Below, one piece after another: positions 55,037-63,364 of a stretch of 64,000 bases of DNA. The position numbers and the translations under genes were made by a program. The stretch is taken from positions 62,001 through 126,000 of the forward strand of contig NZ_JAFMPR010000004.1 in NCBI RefSeq assembly GCF_020667835.1. Reading direction: 5' to 3'. Positions within the stretch are counted from its first letter, which is position 1; each line of letters opens with the position of its first letter. The DNA comes from Roseibaca sp. Y0-43. GTDB lineage: Bacteria > Pseudomonadota > Alphaproteobacteria > Rhodobacterales > Rhodobacteraceae. The notes beneath the pieces are model-generated. The model did not search any database. It worked only from the letters and a program-made list of their open reading frames with translations, and had not been told where the DNA came from.

Positions 55037-56280
55037 TCCACAATCTCCGCCGTGTTCAGCACCGCGTGCAGCAGCACATCCGCGCCTGCCTTGGCCCAGT
55101 CCTTGGTGATCTCTTCCGCCTCGTTATGCGACAGGCCATCCACGCACGGGGTCATTATCATCGCCGTTGGGGCCACATCATTGATCCAGCACGCGTCATG
55201 CCCCGCGCCCGACACGATATCCATGTAGCTATAGCCCAGTTCTTCCGCCGCATCGCGCACGGCCTTCACGCACCCCTCGTCAAAGGCGGGCGGGTCGAAT
55301 TGGCCGACGATGTGGCTCTCAAAACTGACGCCGATCTCTTCGCAAAGCCTGGGTGCGCGTTCCATGAATTCCGCGACCATTGCGTTCAGCTTGTCCAGCA
55401 GATGCGTGCGCATATCGACCGTGAAGACGACGCGGCCGGGGATGATGTTGCGCGAGTTTGGATAGACGTCGATATGCCCGATGGCACCCACCGCGTTCGG
55501 CTGGTTCTTCATCGCGATCTCGTGCACCAGTTCCGTCACCAGCGCCAGCCCGCGGCCTGCGTTCTTGCGCATATGCATGGGGGTGGAGCCGGTGTGCGAT
55601 TCCTTGCCCGTCACCGTGCATTCGATCCAGCGCAGCCCTTGCCCGTGGGTGACGACGCCCACATCCTTGCCCTCGGCCTCTAGGATCGGGCCTTGTTCGA
55701 TATGCAACTCGAACATGGCGTGCATCTTGCGCGCGCCGACCGGCTCATCACCCACCCAGCCGATGCGCTTCAACTCGTCCCCGAAGCGTTTGCCTTCAGC
55801 ATCGACCCGGTCATACGCCCAATCCTGCGTGTGCCGCCCGGTAAAGACGCCAGAGGACAGCATGGCAGGCGCAAAGCGTGTGCCCTCTTCATTGGTCCAG
55901 TTCACCACCACGATGGGATGCTTGGTCTTGATGTCCAGATCGTTCAGCGTGCGCACCACTTCCAGACCGCCCAACACGCCGAGGACGCCGTCATACTTGC
56001 CGCCCGTGGGCTGTGTATCCAGGTGGCTGCCCATATAGACCGGCAGCGCATCGGGGTCTTGGCCTGCGCGGGTGGCGAACATGTTGCCCATCGTGTCCAC
56101 GCCCATGCTCATGCCCGCATCTTCGCACCAGCGCTGGAACAGGGCGCGGCCCTCGGCATCGGCATCGGTCAGGGTCTGGCGGTTGTTGCCGCCCGCCACG
56201 CCGGGGCCGATCTTGGCCATCTCCATCAAGCTGTCCCAAAGCCTGTCGGGGTCGATGCGGAAATTTTCGGCGTTGCGCAT
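55033..56280 (-). CDS. N-carbamoyl-beta-alanine amidase-type Zn-dependent hydrolase (M20)
   Basis: This 415-residue M20-family amidase would release beta-alanine, CO2 and ammonia from N-carbamoyl-beta-alanine, the third step of the reductive pathway. Metal ligands are seen in GSHLDTQPTGGKYDGVLG, NWTNEEGTRFAPAM and FELHIEQGPILE. A C-terminal His lies in GLSHNEAE. The lid domain region ESHTGSTPMHMRKNAGR is typical of the HyuC/AmaB branch. AAGGA precedes the ATG at 56280. It is the first gene of the seven-gene minus-strand operon. Confidence 0.9.
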   Translation of the reverse strand: MRNAENFRIDPDRLWDSLMEMAKIGPGVAGGNNRQTLTDADAEGRALFQRWCEDAGMSMGVDTMGNMFATRAGQDPDALPVYMGSHLDTQPTGGKYDGVLGVLGGLEVVRTLNDLDIKTKHPIVVVNWTNEEGTRFAPAMLSSGVFTGRHTQDWAYDRVDAEGKRFGDELKRIGWVGDEPVGARKMHAMFELHIEQGPILEAEGKDVGVVTHGQGLRWIECTVTGKESHTGSTPMHMRKNAGRGLALVTELVHEIAMKNQPNAVGAIGHIDVYPNSRNIIPGRVVFTVDMRTHLLDKLNAMVAEFMERAPRLCEEIGVSFESHIVGQFDPPAFDEGCVKAVRDAAEELGYSYMDIVSGAGHDACWINDVAPTAMIMTPCVDGLSHNEAEEITKDWAKAGADVLLHAVLNTAEIVE

Positions 56281-56357
56281 GTCATGTCCTTCTTGGCAAC
56301 TGAGAATCCGCCTTGCGGCGTCACTGGCTGGGCAGAGCGTGGGCCAGCACTTGGCCC

Positions 56358-56387
56358 TTGGTCAACAATTTTTGACCAAATGGACAG
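56358..56387. promoter_or_regulatory. RutR-like operator in the divergent amidase/rutR control region
   Basis: TTGGTCAA-N6-TTGACCAA (56358-56379) is a perfect 8-bp inverted repeat. The right half also starts TTGACCA-AA-TGGACAG (56372-56387), which agrees with 12 of the 14 defined positions of the E. coli RutR consensus TTGACCAnnTGGTCAA. It lies about 90 bp from both divergent start codons. The assignment is by consensus match and context. Confidence 0.6.
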
Positions 56388-56467
56388 AAAAACATCGCAA
56401 GCTGCGCGGAACAGTTGAATCCTGCCCGCGCCTTGTGCAGCATAACCGGGAAAGGCGAGCAGTGCAG

Positions 56468-57085
56468 ATGGACAGCCCCAGAAAAGCGACGCGGATTCAA
56501 CGCGAGAAGCGCGAGATCATTCTGGCCGCGGCGCTGGATGCCTTCTCCGAGGATGGGCTGCGCGGTGCGACCTTGGAAAAGATCGCCGAGAAGGCGGGCA
56601 TGTCGAAGCCGCATGTCGTCTATTACTTCGGCAGCAAGGACGCCATCTATACAGAATTGCTGCAAAGCCTGCTCGATGTCTGGGTGCAGCCCCTGCGTGA
56701 CCTGTCCGAAGATGCCGACCCTTTGGCCGCGATCCTGACCTATATGCGCCGCAAGCTGCGGATGAGCCAGGACATGCCGCGCGAATCGAAGATGTTCGCG
56801 ACAGAGATCCTGCACGGTGCCCCACGGATGCGCCCGCAGCTTTCGGGCGAGTTGAAGGCGCTGGTCGATGAAAAGGCGGCCCTCATCGCGGGCTGGAGCG
56901 CCGAAGGAAAGATCGCGCGGGTCGATCCGCATCACCTGATTTTTTCAATCTGGGCGATGACGCAGCACTACGCCGATTTCGACATCCAGGTCGAAGCGGT
57001 GTTGGGCGAAGAGCGCAAGCCGGGCCTTTACGACGAGGCGGATGCCTTCCTGACAGAGTTCTTTGTCAGGGCGCTTCGGCCCTGA
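56468..57085 (+). CDS. rutR: RutR-like TetR-family regulator of pyrimidine catabolism
   Basis: This 205-residue protein has an N-terminal TetR helix-turn-helix (REIILAAALDAFSEDGLRGA, then LEKIAEKAGMSKPHVVYYFGSKD). Its C-terminal ligand domain resembles RutR (MSQDMPRESKMFATEILHGAP and IWAMTQHYADF). RutR binds uracil and releases DNA. It is divergent from the pyrimidine-degrading operon and near the RutR-like site, which supports the call. The ATG at 56468 is chosen on domain grounds. The 3' end overlaps the convergent EamA gene by 20 nt. Confidence 0.85.
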   Translation: MDSPRKATRIQREKREIILAAALDAFSEDGLRGATLEKIAEKAGMSKPHVVYYFGSKDAIYTELLQSLLDVWVQPLRDLSEDADPLAAILTYMRRKLRMSQDMPRESKMFATEILHGAPRMRPQLSGELKALVDEKAALIAGWSAEGKIARVDPHHLIFSIWAMTQHYADFDIQVEAVLGEERKPGLYDEADAFLTEFFVRALRP

Positions 57086-57941
57086 GCAGCATGAGAAGCG
57101 CCGCGAGCGTGGCGGCGATTCCCAGCAGGATCAACGCGTTGGGCCAGCGCCCGATGCTGATGTCCCACAAGACCACCCATGACGGGACCAGGTAGGTATA
57201 GGCCATGACCTTGGCGGGCGGCAGGCGGCTGGATGCATATTGCAACAGGAAGAAGGTGAGCGCCGTCGTCACGATGGCCAGATACGCCAAGACCCACCAC
57301 AGGCGCGCGGGCAGGTCCATGAAGGGCGTTCCCAAAGCCTCGGGCGCGGCATAGGCACATGTCACGACCAGCGCCCCCAAAGTGGTAGCGAAAGCGGATT
57401 GCAGGGGCGTCACATCTTGGCAAAAGCGACGCAGCACGGCCGGGACGGCGGCATGGGCCAGCGCGCCCAAGACGAAAATCGCCTCTCCGGTGCCGATCTC
57501 GAATCGCAAGAGCGCCGCAAGGTTGGCGCGGAAGATGACCCAGGTCGCCCCCAGCGCCCCGATCAGCAGGGCCGACAGAACCCAAGCGCCTGTGCGCTGG
57601 TGCAGGAGCAGCCAGCCATAGCCCGCGGCCATCAGGGGCGTCAGGGTAAACACGGCAGAGGTGGACACGGCGCTGGTGCGCGCCAGTGCCTCGAACATGG
57701 TGATGAAATAGAGGGCCATCAACGCACCCACCAGTGCGAAGCGCCAGAAGCGCGCCCAGACCGGGCGCACCCCCATCCATACCAGCACCGCCCCCAACAC
57801 GACCGCGGCCAGCGCGAAACGCAGCGCCATCAGCACGCCGGGGTCTATATCGCCCGCGACAAGGTGGCCGAAGGAAAAGCTGAGCGAGACCAAGGCCGAG
57901 AAAAGCAGCATCGCCGCATGGCCTTGCCTGTCAGCTGTCAA
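57066..57941 (-). CDS. EamA/DMT family transporter linked to preTA
   Basis: This 291-residue ten-helix transporter has two EamA halves (MLLFSALVSLSFSFGHLVAG and IGTGEAIFVLGALAHAAVPAV). It is positioned directly after preA: a TTG start at 57941 lies 1 nt beyond the preA stop, which implies coupling. An ATG at 57911 is the alternative. The location suggests it moves a pyrimidine degradation product (such as beta-alanine or beta-aminoisobutyrate) or a nucleobase. That is inference. Its last 20 nt overlap the rutR-like gene on the other strand. Confidence 0.82.
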   Translation of the reverse strand: MTADRQGHAAMLLFSALVSLSFSFGHLVAGDIDPGVLMALRFALAAVVLGAVLVWMGVRPVWARFWRFALVGALMALYFITMFEALARTSAVSTSAVFTLTPLMAAGYGWLLLHQRTGAWVLSALLIGALGATWVIFRANLAALLRFEIGTGEAIFVLGALAHAAVPAVLRRFCQDVTPLQSAFATTLGALVVTCAYAAPEALGTPFMDLPARLWWVLAYLAIVTTALTFFLLQYASSRLPPAKVMAYTYLVPSWVVLWDISIGRWPNALILLGIAATLAALLMLLRAEAP

Positions 57942-57942
57942 T

Positions 57943-59247
57943 CTATTCAGCCGCCTTGGCCATCGGGTTGTTGGGGTGGGTTGTCCAGTTGGCATAGGCC
58001 TCTTCCACCACCTTGCCCGTGCGTTCATCGGTCTGGCCGGGGGCAAGTGTTTCCATGGTGATGCAGTCTTCCACCGGGCAGACATTGACACATAGGTTGC
58101 AGGCGACGCATTCGTCATCCTGCACCTCGAAGACGCGGTCGGGCGACATGGAAATCGCCTGATGCGAGGTGTCTTCGCAGGCGGCATAACAGCGCCCGCA
58201 TTTGATGCACAGATCCGGGTTGATGCGCGCCTTGGTGATGTGGTTGAGGTTCAGGTATTGCCAATCCGTGACATTCGGCACGGCGCGGCCCACGAAATCG
58301 CTGGTCGATTTGTAGCCTTTCTCATCCATCCATTGGCTGAGGCCAGAGATCATTTCCTGCACGATCTTGAACCCATAGGTCATGGCGGCGGTGCAGACCT
58401 GCACATTGCCCGCGCCAAGCGCCATGAATTCAGCGGCATCGCGCCATGTGGTCACGCCACCGATGCCGGAAATGGGCAGGCCCGCAGTCGCCGGGTCGCG
58501 CGCGATTTCGGCCACCATGTTCAGCGCGATGGGTTTGACCGCAGGGCCGCAATAGCCGCCATGCGTGCCGCGACCGTCGATCATCGGCTCCGGGCTCATG
58601 GCGTCCAGATTGACCGAGGTGATGGAATTGATCGTGTTGATAAGCGAGACGGCATCCGCACCGCCATTCTTGGCCGCGCGTGCGGGCACCCGAATATCGG
58701 CGATATTGGGCGTCAACTTCACGATCACGGGCTTGTCGTAATACATCTTGCACCAACGCGTGACCATTTCGACATATTCGGGCACTTGGCCCACAGCCGC
58801 GCCCATGCCGCGCTCGCTCATGCCATGCGGACAGCCGAAATTCAGCTCGATCCCGTCGGCGCCGGTCTCTGCCACGCGCGACAGGATGGCTTTCCACGAT
58901 TCCTCGTCGCAGGGCACCATGATCGACACGATCATCGCCCGGTCGGGGTAATCGGCCTTGACGCGGGCGATTTCCTCTAGGTTGGTTTCCAGCGGCCGGT
59001 CGGTAATAAGTTCGATGTTGTTCAATCCCAGCAGACGGCGATCCGCGCCCCAGATCGCGCCGTAGCGCGGGCCGTTCACGTTGACGACGGGCGGGCCTTC
59101 GGCACCGAGCGTTTTCCAGACAACGCCGCCCCAGCCGGCCTCGAAGGCGCGGCGGACATTGTATTCCTTGTCGGTCGGCGGGGCAGAAGCCAGCCAGAAC
59201 GGGTTGGGGCTTTTGATGCCCAGAAAGTCTGTCGTCAGGTCAGCCAT
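57943..59247 (-). CDS. preA: NAD-dependent dihydropyrimidine dehydrogenase subunit PreA
   Basis: This 434-residue protein has a FMN-binding TIM barrel like dihydroorotate dehydrogenase (TTDFLGIKSPNPFWLASAPP, NFGCPHGMSERGMG, the AISGIGG-type motif GLPISGIGGVTTW). A C-terminal ferredoxin-like domain carries two 4Fe-4S motifs (CIKCGRCYAAC and CVACNLCVNVC). It reduces uracil or thymine using electrons from PreT. A GGGAG site precedes the ATG at 59247. The 98-nt gap to preT holds palindromic repeats. Confidence 0.96.
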   Translation of the reverse strand: MADLTTDFLGIKSPNPFWLASAPPTDKEYNVRRAFEAGWGGVVWKTLGAEGPPVVNVNGPRYGAIWGADRRLLGLNNIELITDRPLETNLEEIARVKADYPDRAMIVSIMVPCDEESWKAILSRVAETGADGIELNFGCPHGMSERGMGAAVGQVPEYVEMVTRWCKMYYDKPVIVKLTPNIADIRVPARAAKNGGADAVSLINTINSITSVNLDAMSPEPMIDGRGTHGGYCGPAVKPIALNMVAEIARDPATAGLPISGIGGVTTWRDAAEFMALGAGNVQVCTAAMTYGFKIVQEMISGLSQWMDEKGYKSTSDFVGRAVPNVTDWQYLNLNHITKARINPDLCIKCGRCYAACEDTSHQAISMSPDRVFEVQDDECVACNLCVNVCPVEDCITMETLAPGQTDERTGKVVEEAYANWTTHPNNPMAKAAE

Positions 59248-59283
59248 GGCGGCAACTCCCTACCTGTGGTTTTCGCGCTGCGC

Positions 59284-59304
59284 GCCCCGGACCTGATCCG
59301 GGGC
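59284..59304. repeat. Dispersed GC-rich palindrome, copy 4
   Basis: The core CCCCGGACCTGATCCGGGG lies between preA and preT. A related shorter palindrome, CCGGGTCAAGCCCGG, follows at 59323-59337. Confidence 0.85.
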
Positions 59305-59322
59305 CGTGTGGTCCAAGAGTTC

Positions 59323-59337
59323 CCGGGTCAAGCCCGG
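59323..59337. repeat. Short variant palindrome next to copy 4
   Basis: CCGGGTCAAGCCCGG shares the TCAAG centre of the repeat family but has a shorter, different stem. It ends 8 nt before the preT stop codon. Confidence 0.6.
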
Positions 59338-59345
59338 AACGGGTG

Positions 59346-60680
59346 TCACGCCATGAGCGTGCGGTGAATGTCTTCGGCGGCGTCGCGGCCTTCGGCCACA
59401 GCCGTGACAGTCAGATCATCGCCGCCCGTGGCACAATCGCCGCCGGCCCAAACCCCGGCGACAGAGGTCGCGCCACTGTCGGAAACGGCGATCTTGCCCC
59501 GCTCCAGCGTCAGGCCATCGGGCGCACCGCTCAGCGTCTGGCCGATGGCCTTGAACACCTGGCCGGCGGGCAGGGTGAAAGTATCATCCGTGACCACCAG
59601 CTTGCCGTCGCGGGTTTCTGTATAGGCAAAGGTGACACCGGTCAGGCTGCCATTGCCCTCTATCCCCACGGGCGCGGCATTGCAGATCAGGCGCACGCCC
59701 TTGTGCTGCGCATGTTCTTGTTCATGCCCCGAGGCGGACATCGCGTCCTGCCCGCGCCGATAGACGATAGTCACCTCTTCGGCACCCAGAAGCTTGGCCT
59801 GCACGCCTGCGTCGATCGCGGTCATGCCGCCGCCGATGACAACCACGCGCCGCCCGATGGGCAGGGCGGCCAAATCCTCGGCCTGCCTCAGCTCGGCAAT
59901 GAAATCGACCGCATCCTCGGCATGATCCTTGTCTTCGCCCGGAATGCCGAGCGCGTTCACCCCGCCAAGGCCCATGCCAAGGAAAACGGCGTCATACTCG
60001 GCCTGCAACGTCGCAAGACTTATCTGCGCGCCCAGCTTCTCGCCGTGACGAATCTCGATCCCGCCGATCTGCAACAGCCACTCCAGTTCGCGCTGGGCGA
60101 AATCATCGGCGGCCTTGTAGGCGGCGATGCCGTATTCGTTCAGGCCACCGGCCTTGGGCCGGGCTTCGAAAATCACGACATCATGCCCGTGCATCGCCAG
60201 CCTGTGCGCGCAAGCCAAGCCCGCCGGACCGGCGCCGACCACGGCCACACGCTTGCCGGTGCTGGCCGCGCGGGTGAACGGGTGGGTGCCCGCTGCCATC
60301 AGCGTGTCGGTGGCAAAGCGCTGCAATTGCCCGATTTCGACCGGCTTGCCCTCTGCGGCTTCACGCACACAAGCCTGTTCGCACAGCGTTTCGGTCGGGC
60401 AGACCCGCGCGCACATACCGCCGAGGATATTCTGGCTCAGGATCGTGCGCGCCGCAGCCTCTGGCGTGCCTGTCGCGATCTGCCGAATGAAGAGCGGAAT
60501 GTCGATTTCGGTCGGGCAGGCGGTGATGCAAGGCGCGTCATGGCAGAAATAGCACCGGTCGGCGGCAACCGTCGCCTCATGCGCGTCCAGTGGCGGATAG
60601 GCGTCGCGGAAGTTCTGCTTCAGGGTTGCGGGGTCTAAGCGTGCTGGCTTCAGGCCGTCGCTTCGCTGCGGTGTGGTCAT
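59346..60680 (-). CDS. preT: NAD-dependent dihydropyrimidine dehydrogenase subunit PreT
   Basis: This 444-residue flavoprotein resembles the small subunit of glutamate synthase. N-terminal iron-sulfur motifs (CYFCHDAPCITACP and CARVCPTETLCEQAC) are followed by an FAD-binding GAGPAGLACAHRL and an NAD-binding VVIGGGMTAIDAG. It takes electrons from NADH and passes them to PreA. The ATG at 60680 follows GGGAA. A RutR-like box and a second palindrome lie just upstream, so this is probably the promoter of preT-preA-EamA. Confidence 0.95.
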   Translation of the reverse strand: MTTPQRSDGLKPARLDPATLKQNFRDAYPPLDAHEATVAADRCYFCHDAPCITACPTEIDIPLFIRQIATGTPEAAARTILSQNILGGMCARVCPTETLCEQACVREAAEGKPVEIGQLQRFATDTLMAAGTHPFTRAASTGKRVAVVGAGPAGLACAHRLAMHGHDVVIFEARPKAGGLNEYGIAAYKAADDFAQRELEWLLQIGGIEIRHGEKLGAQISLATLQAEYDAVFLGMGLGGVNALGIPGEDKDHAEDAVDFIAELRQAEDLAALPIGRRVVVIGGGMTAIDAGVQAKLLGAEEVTIVYRRGQDAMSASGHEQEHAQHKGVRLICNAAPVGIEGNGSLTGVTFAYTETRDGKLVVTDDTFTLPAGQVFKAIGQTLSGAPDGLTLERGKIAVSDSGATSVAGVWAGGDCATGGDDLTVTAVAEGRDAAEDIHRTLMA

Positions 60681-60699
60681 GGCTGATTCCCGTTGGCTA

Positions 60700-60714
60700 C
60701 TGCACATAATGCAG
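60700..60714. promoter_or_regulatory. Palindrome in the preT leader
   Basis: CTGCA-CATAA-TGCAG is a perfect 5-bp inverted repeat located 19-33 nt upstream of the preT start, between it and the RutR-like box. It may be a second operator or a short mRNA hairpin. Confidence 0.3.
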
Positions 60715-60729
60715 CACACTTCTAGAATT

Positions 60730-60745
60730 CTGACCAGATGGTAAA
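60730..60745. promoter_or_regulatory. RutR-like operator upstream of preT
   Basis: CTGACCA-GA-TGGTAAA matches the RutR consensus TTGACCAnnTGGTCAA at 12 of 14 defined positions. It lies 50-65 nt upstream of the preT start codon, a suitable place for repression of preT-preA. Confidence 0.6.
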
Positions 60746-61018
60746 AAATTCTGGATGCAAAAAACCATGATCGCATGATAGGGCGTTTTGCGCGCGCGCG
60801 ACCCGTAAGGGTTTATCCTGAAAGGGGTTTTTGGGCTGTGAGCGTCTGGAGATGCAAATTTGGCGGGCCAAGTCTGTCCTGCCTGCAATTTGTGCAGTTT
60901 TGCAGTTTCGGCGCGCTCTGATCCGCGTCGCCCCGTGATTTCGGCCATGCAATTTGGCCAAGTCGAGCGTCAGAGGGACATCGGGCAACTCTTGGCCGCT
61001 GCGCGGCGCGCGGGCCGT

Positions 61019-61063
61019 CAAATTCCTTCAAAGGAATTTGCAAATCTCTTTAAAAGAGATTTG
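61019..61063. repeat. Two abutting perfect AT-rich hairpins
   Basis: CAAATTCCTT-CA-AAGGAATTTG (61019-61040) is directly followed by CAAATCTCTT-TAA-AAGAGATTTG (61041-61063). Both have perfect 10-bp stems, tiny loops and identical CAAAT/ATTTG ends. They contrast sharply with the GC-rich surroundings. Confidence 0.8.
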
Positions 61064-61189
61064 ACCCCGCCCAAAGCAGCCTTGTCCCCGTCAGGAACGC
61101 CGGAGCGCTGGCGCTGGGCTAGCCGAAGGGCGAGCATTCGTGAACTTGGCTCTTGGCCCGATTGCGAATGCGTTTCGGAACAGGGGTTT

Positions 61190-61918
61190 TCAGTGGTTCA
61201 GGATCTTGCTCAGGAAGTCTTTTGCACGGTCGCTTTCCGGCGCGCTGAAAAACTGCTCCGTAGGTCGATCTTCGACGATTGCGCCCGCATCCATGAAAAC
61301 CACGCGATCGGCCACTTTCCGGGCGAAGCCCATTTCATGCGTGACCACCATCATCGTCATGCCGTCGCTGGCCAGTTCCACCATGACATCCAGCACTTCG
61401 TTAATCATTTCGGGGTCCAAGGCCGATGTCGGTTCATCGAAGAGCATTGCAATCGGGTCCATCGCCAGCGCCCGAGAGATGGCGACCCGTTGCTGTTGAC
61501 CGCCGGACAAGGCACCGGGGTGCTTGTCGATATGTTGTGTAAGGCCGACCCGGTTCAGAAGCGTTTCCGCTTTGGCGACGGCCTCGTCCCGGCTGCGATC
61601 GAGCACTTTCTGCTGGGCAAGGCATAGGTTTTCCCGAACCGTCATGTGCGGGTAAAGCTCGAAATGCTGAAAGACCATGCCGATCCGCGCCCGCAGCTTG
61701 GTCAGGTCGGCCCCGCGCGCCGTGACCTCGGTGCCATCCACCAAGATGCTGCCCTTCTGCGCGGGCTCCAACCCGTTCACGCATTTGATGAGCGTCGATT
61801 TCCCGGACCCGGACGGCCCGCAGACCACGACGACCTCGCCCTTCGCAACCTTGGTGCTGCAATCGGTCAGCACCTGAAAGTCGCCATACCATTTAGAGAG
61901 GTTTTCTATCTCGATCAT
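61190..61918 (-). CDS. Polar amino acid ABC transporter ATP-binding protein
   Basis: This 242-residue ATPase has Walker [11 protein letters not shown]-loop [13 protein letters not shown], signature LSGGQQQRV, Walker [15 protein letters not shown] and H-loop [13 protein letters not shown]. It is of the GlnQ/GltL/AapP type. Its ATG at 61918 overlaps the permease stop by 4 nt. With two HisM-type permeases and a binding protein it forms a glutamate/aspartate-like uptake system. Confidence 0.94.
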   Translation of the reverse strand: MIEIENLSKWYGDFQVLTDCSTKVAKGEVVVVCGPSGSGKSTLIKCVNGLEPAQKGSILVDGTEVTARGADLTKLRARIGMVFQHFELYPHMTVRENLCLAQQKVLDRSRDEAVAKAETLLNRVGLTQHIDKHPGALSGGQQQRVAISRALAMDPIAMLFDEPTSALDPEMINEVLDVMVELASDGMTMMVVTHEMGFARKVADRVVFMDAGAIVEDRPTEQFFSAPESDRAKDFLSKILNH

Positions 61919-62571
61919 GCTGTTTTTGCTTTCTGAAGGCGCCGCACGAAAAGCGATCCTGCGAAACAGATCACGAAATAGACGATGGCGGCGAAGATAT
62001 ACATTTCGACAAGGCGCCCTTCCGTGCGCGCGACGATGGACGAGACGGTCATGAAGTCCCGCAGCGAGACGACGAACACAAGGCTGGTATCCTGGAACAG
62101 GATGATGCCCTGCGTCACAAGGATCGGGATCATATTGCGAAAGGCTTGGGGCAGCACGATGTAACGCTGTATCTGCCAATAGTTCAGCCCGCTTGCCTGA
62201 CCTGCCTGCGCCTGTCCTTTGCGCACGGACTGGATGCCGGCCCGGATGATTTCCGAGAAATAGGCCGCCTCGAACAGGGTGAACGCAATCAGGGCGGAGT
62301 AGAAATTGCCGATCGGGCGGCCCAAAGCCAGGGGCACAAGGAAATAGAACCAGAAGATCACAAGGATCAGCGGAACGGAGCGGATCAGGTTCACATAGGT
62401 CGCCGCGAACAGCGACAGCGGCAGGATGCCCGACAAGCGCATCAGGGCCAGCAATGTGCCAAGCACAATGCCCCCCATCATGGCAAGGAAGGTAAGCCAA
62501 AGGGACAGCTGCAAACCTTCCATCAGGAAGGGCAGATTGTTGGCGATGACTGCGAAATCGAAATCCGACAT
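61915..62571 (-). CDS. Polar amino acid ABC transporter permease (GltK-like)
   Basis: This 218-residue His/Glu/Gln-type permease has about five membrane segments. It has the conserved loop [21 protein letters not shown]. Its start (MSDFDF) overlaps the preceding permease stop by 1 nt, and its stop overlaps the ATPase start, so all three are tightly coupled. Confidence 0.93.
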   Translation of the reverse strand: MSDFDFAVIANNLPFLMEGLQLSLWLTFLAMMGGIVLGTLLALMRLSGILPLSLFAATYVNLIRSVPLILVIFWFYFLVPLALGRPIGNFYSALIAFTLFEAAYFSEIIRAGIQSVRKGQAQAGQASGLNYWQIQRYIVLPQAFRNMIPILVTQGIILFQDTSLVFVVSLRDFMTVSSIVARTEGRLVEMYIFAAIVYFVICFAGSLFVRRLQKAKTA

Positions 62572-63287
62572 TATCGCGACCCCATATAGCCGGGAATGCG
62601 GGTGTAGCGCTCAGCGACCTGCATGATGATCGTGGCCAAGAGCGCGATGCAGACATAGATGACGGTCGCGGCCGTATAGGCTTCGAACCCGTTGAACGTG
62701 TATTCGGCGATCTGCTGGCTTTGCGCTGTCAGTTCCAAAAGCCCGATTGTCAGCGCCAGGGACGAATTCTTGAAGATTGTCAGGAACTCAGATGTCATTG
62801 GCGGAACGATCAACCGGAAAGAGATGGGTAGCAGAATGTAGCGATAGGTCTGCGCGACCGAGAACCCGTTGGCATAAGACGCGTTCGTCAGCCCTTGTCC
62901 GACGGCGCTGATGCCGGCGCGCACCTGCTCTGCAACCCGGCTGGCCGTGTAAAGGCCCAACGCGATGACGGCCGTGACATATTCCGGGTTGGGCATGTCA
63001 CGCTTGATCCACCGGCCCATGTCGTCGGGCACCAGTTCGGGCATGACGAAATACCAAAGAAACATCTGCACAAGAAGCGGCACGTTTCGGAACAGCTCGA
63101 CATAGGCCGTGCAAATGAAGGCGATCGGGCGCGACGGGAGGGTGCGGCCGACGCCGACAAGGATGCCCACGATAAGGGCCAGAACCCAGGCGGTCAATGC
63201 GACGGCGAAGGTCCATTGCACGCCCATGACAAGCCAGTCGAGATAGGGATCCGTGAACAGGACGCCCCAGTTCCAATTATAGTCCAT
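62571..63287 (-). CDS. Polar amino acid ABC transporter permease (GltJ-like)
   Basis: This 238-residue permease begins [20 protein letters not shown], a start typical of GltJ. The EAA-type loop reads [22 protein letters not shown]. It pairs with the downstream GltK-like permease. A hairpin separates it from the binding-protein gene upstream, which usually lets the binding protein be made in excess. Confidence 0.93.
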   Translation of the reverse strand: MDYNWNWGVLFTDPYLDWLVMGVQWTFAVALTAWVLALIVGILVGVGRTLPSRPIAFICTAYVELFRNVPLLVQMFLWYFVMPELVPDDMGRWIKRDMPNPEYVTAVIALGLYTASRVAEQVRAGISAVGQGLTNASYANGFSVAQTYRYILLPISFRLIVPPMTSEFLTIFKNSSLALTIGLLELTAQSQQIAEYTFNGFEAYTAATVIYVCIALLATIIMQVAERYTRIPGYMGSR

Positions 63288-63326
63288 TTTGGCCGATCCT
63301 TGCGCGCGGGACGAGGGGAGGAGGTT

Positions 63327-63349
63327 AAGGGGGACAAGCCGCCCCCCTT
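63327..63349 (-). other. Intercistronic hairpin between binding-protein and permease genes
   Basis: AAGGGGG (63327-63333) and CCCCCTT (63343-63349) pair as a 7-bp stem. It sits directly after the binding-protein stop and may stabilise or partly terminate its mRNA so that the binding protein exceeds the permeases. Confidence 0.55.
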
Positions 63350-63364
63350 TTCATGCCGCAGGCG

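Larger units (their letters stand above)
60681..61189. other. 509-bp gene-free region between preT and the amino acid ABC operon
   Basis: No convincing gene is present on either strand. The region contains, from left to right, a 15-bp palindrome (60700-60714), a RutR-like box (60730-60745), an AT-rich stretch likely to hold the preT promoter, a tandem direct repeat TGCAGTTT x2 (60893-60908), and two abutting perfect hairpins (61019-61063). The last may be a terminator zone for the convergent-side ABC operon. Confidence 0.7.

Noticed and set aside
60860-61627. Plus-strand open frame over the gene-free region and the amino acid ABC ATPase
   Set aside because: More than half is antisense to a certain ATPase gene. 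The remaining part is Arg-rich without domain similarity or a ribosome site.
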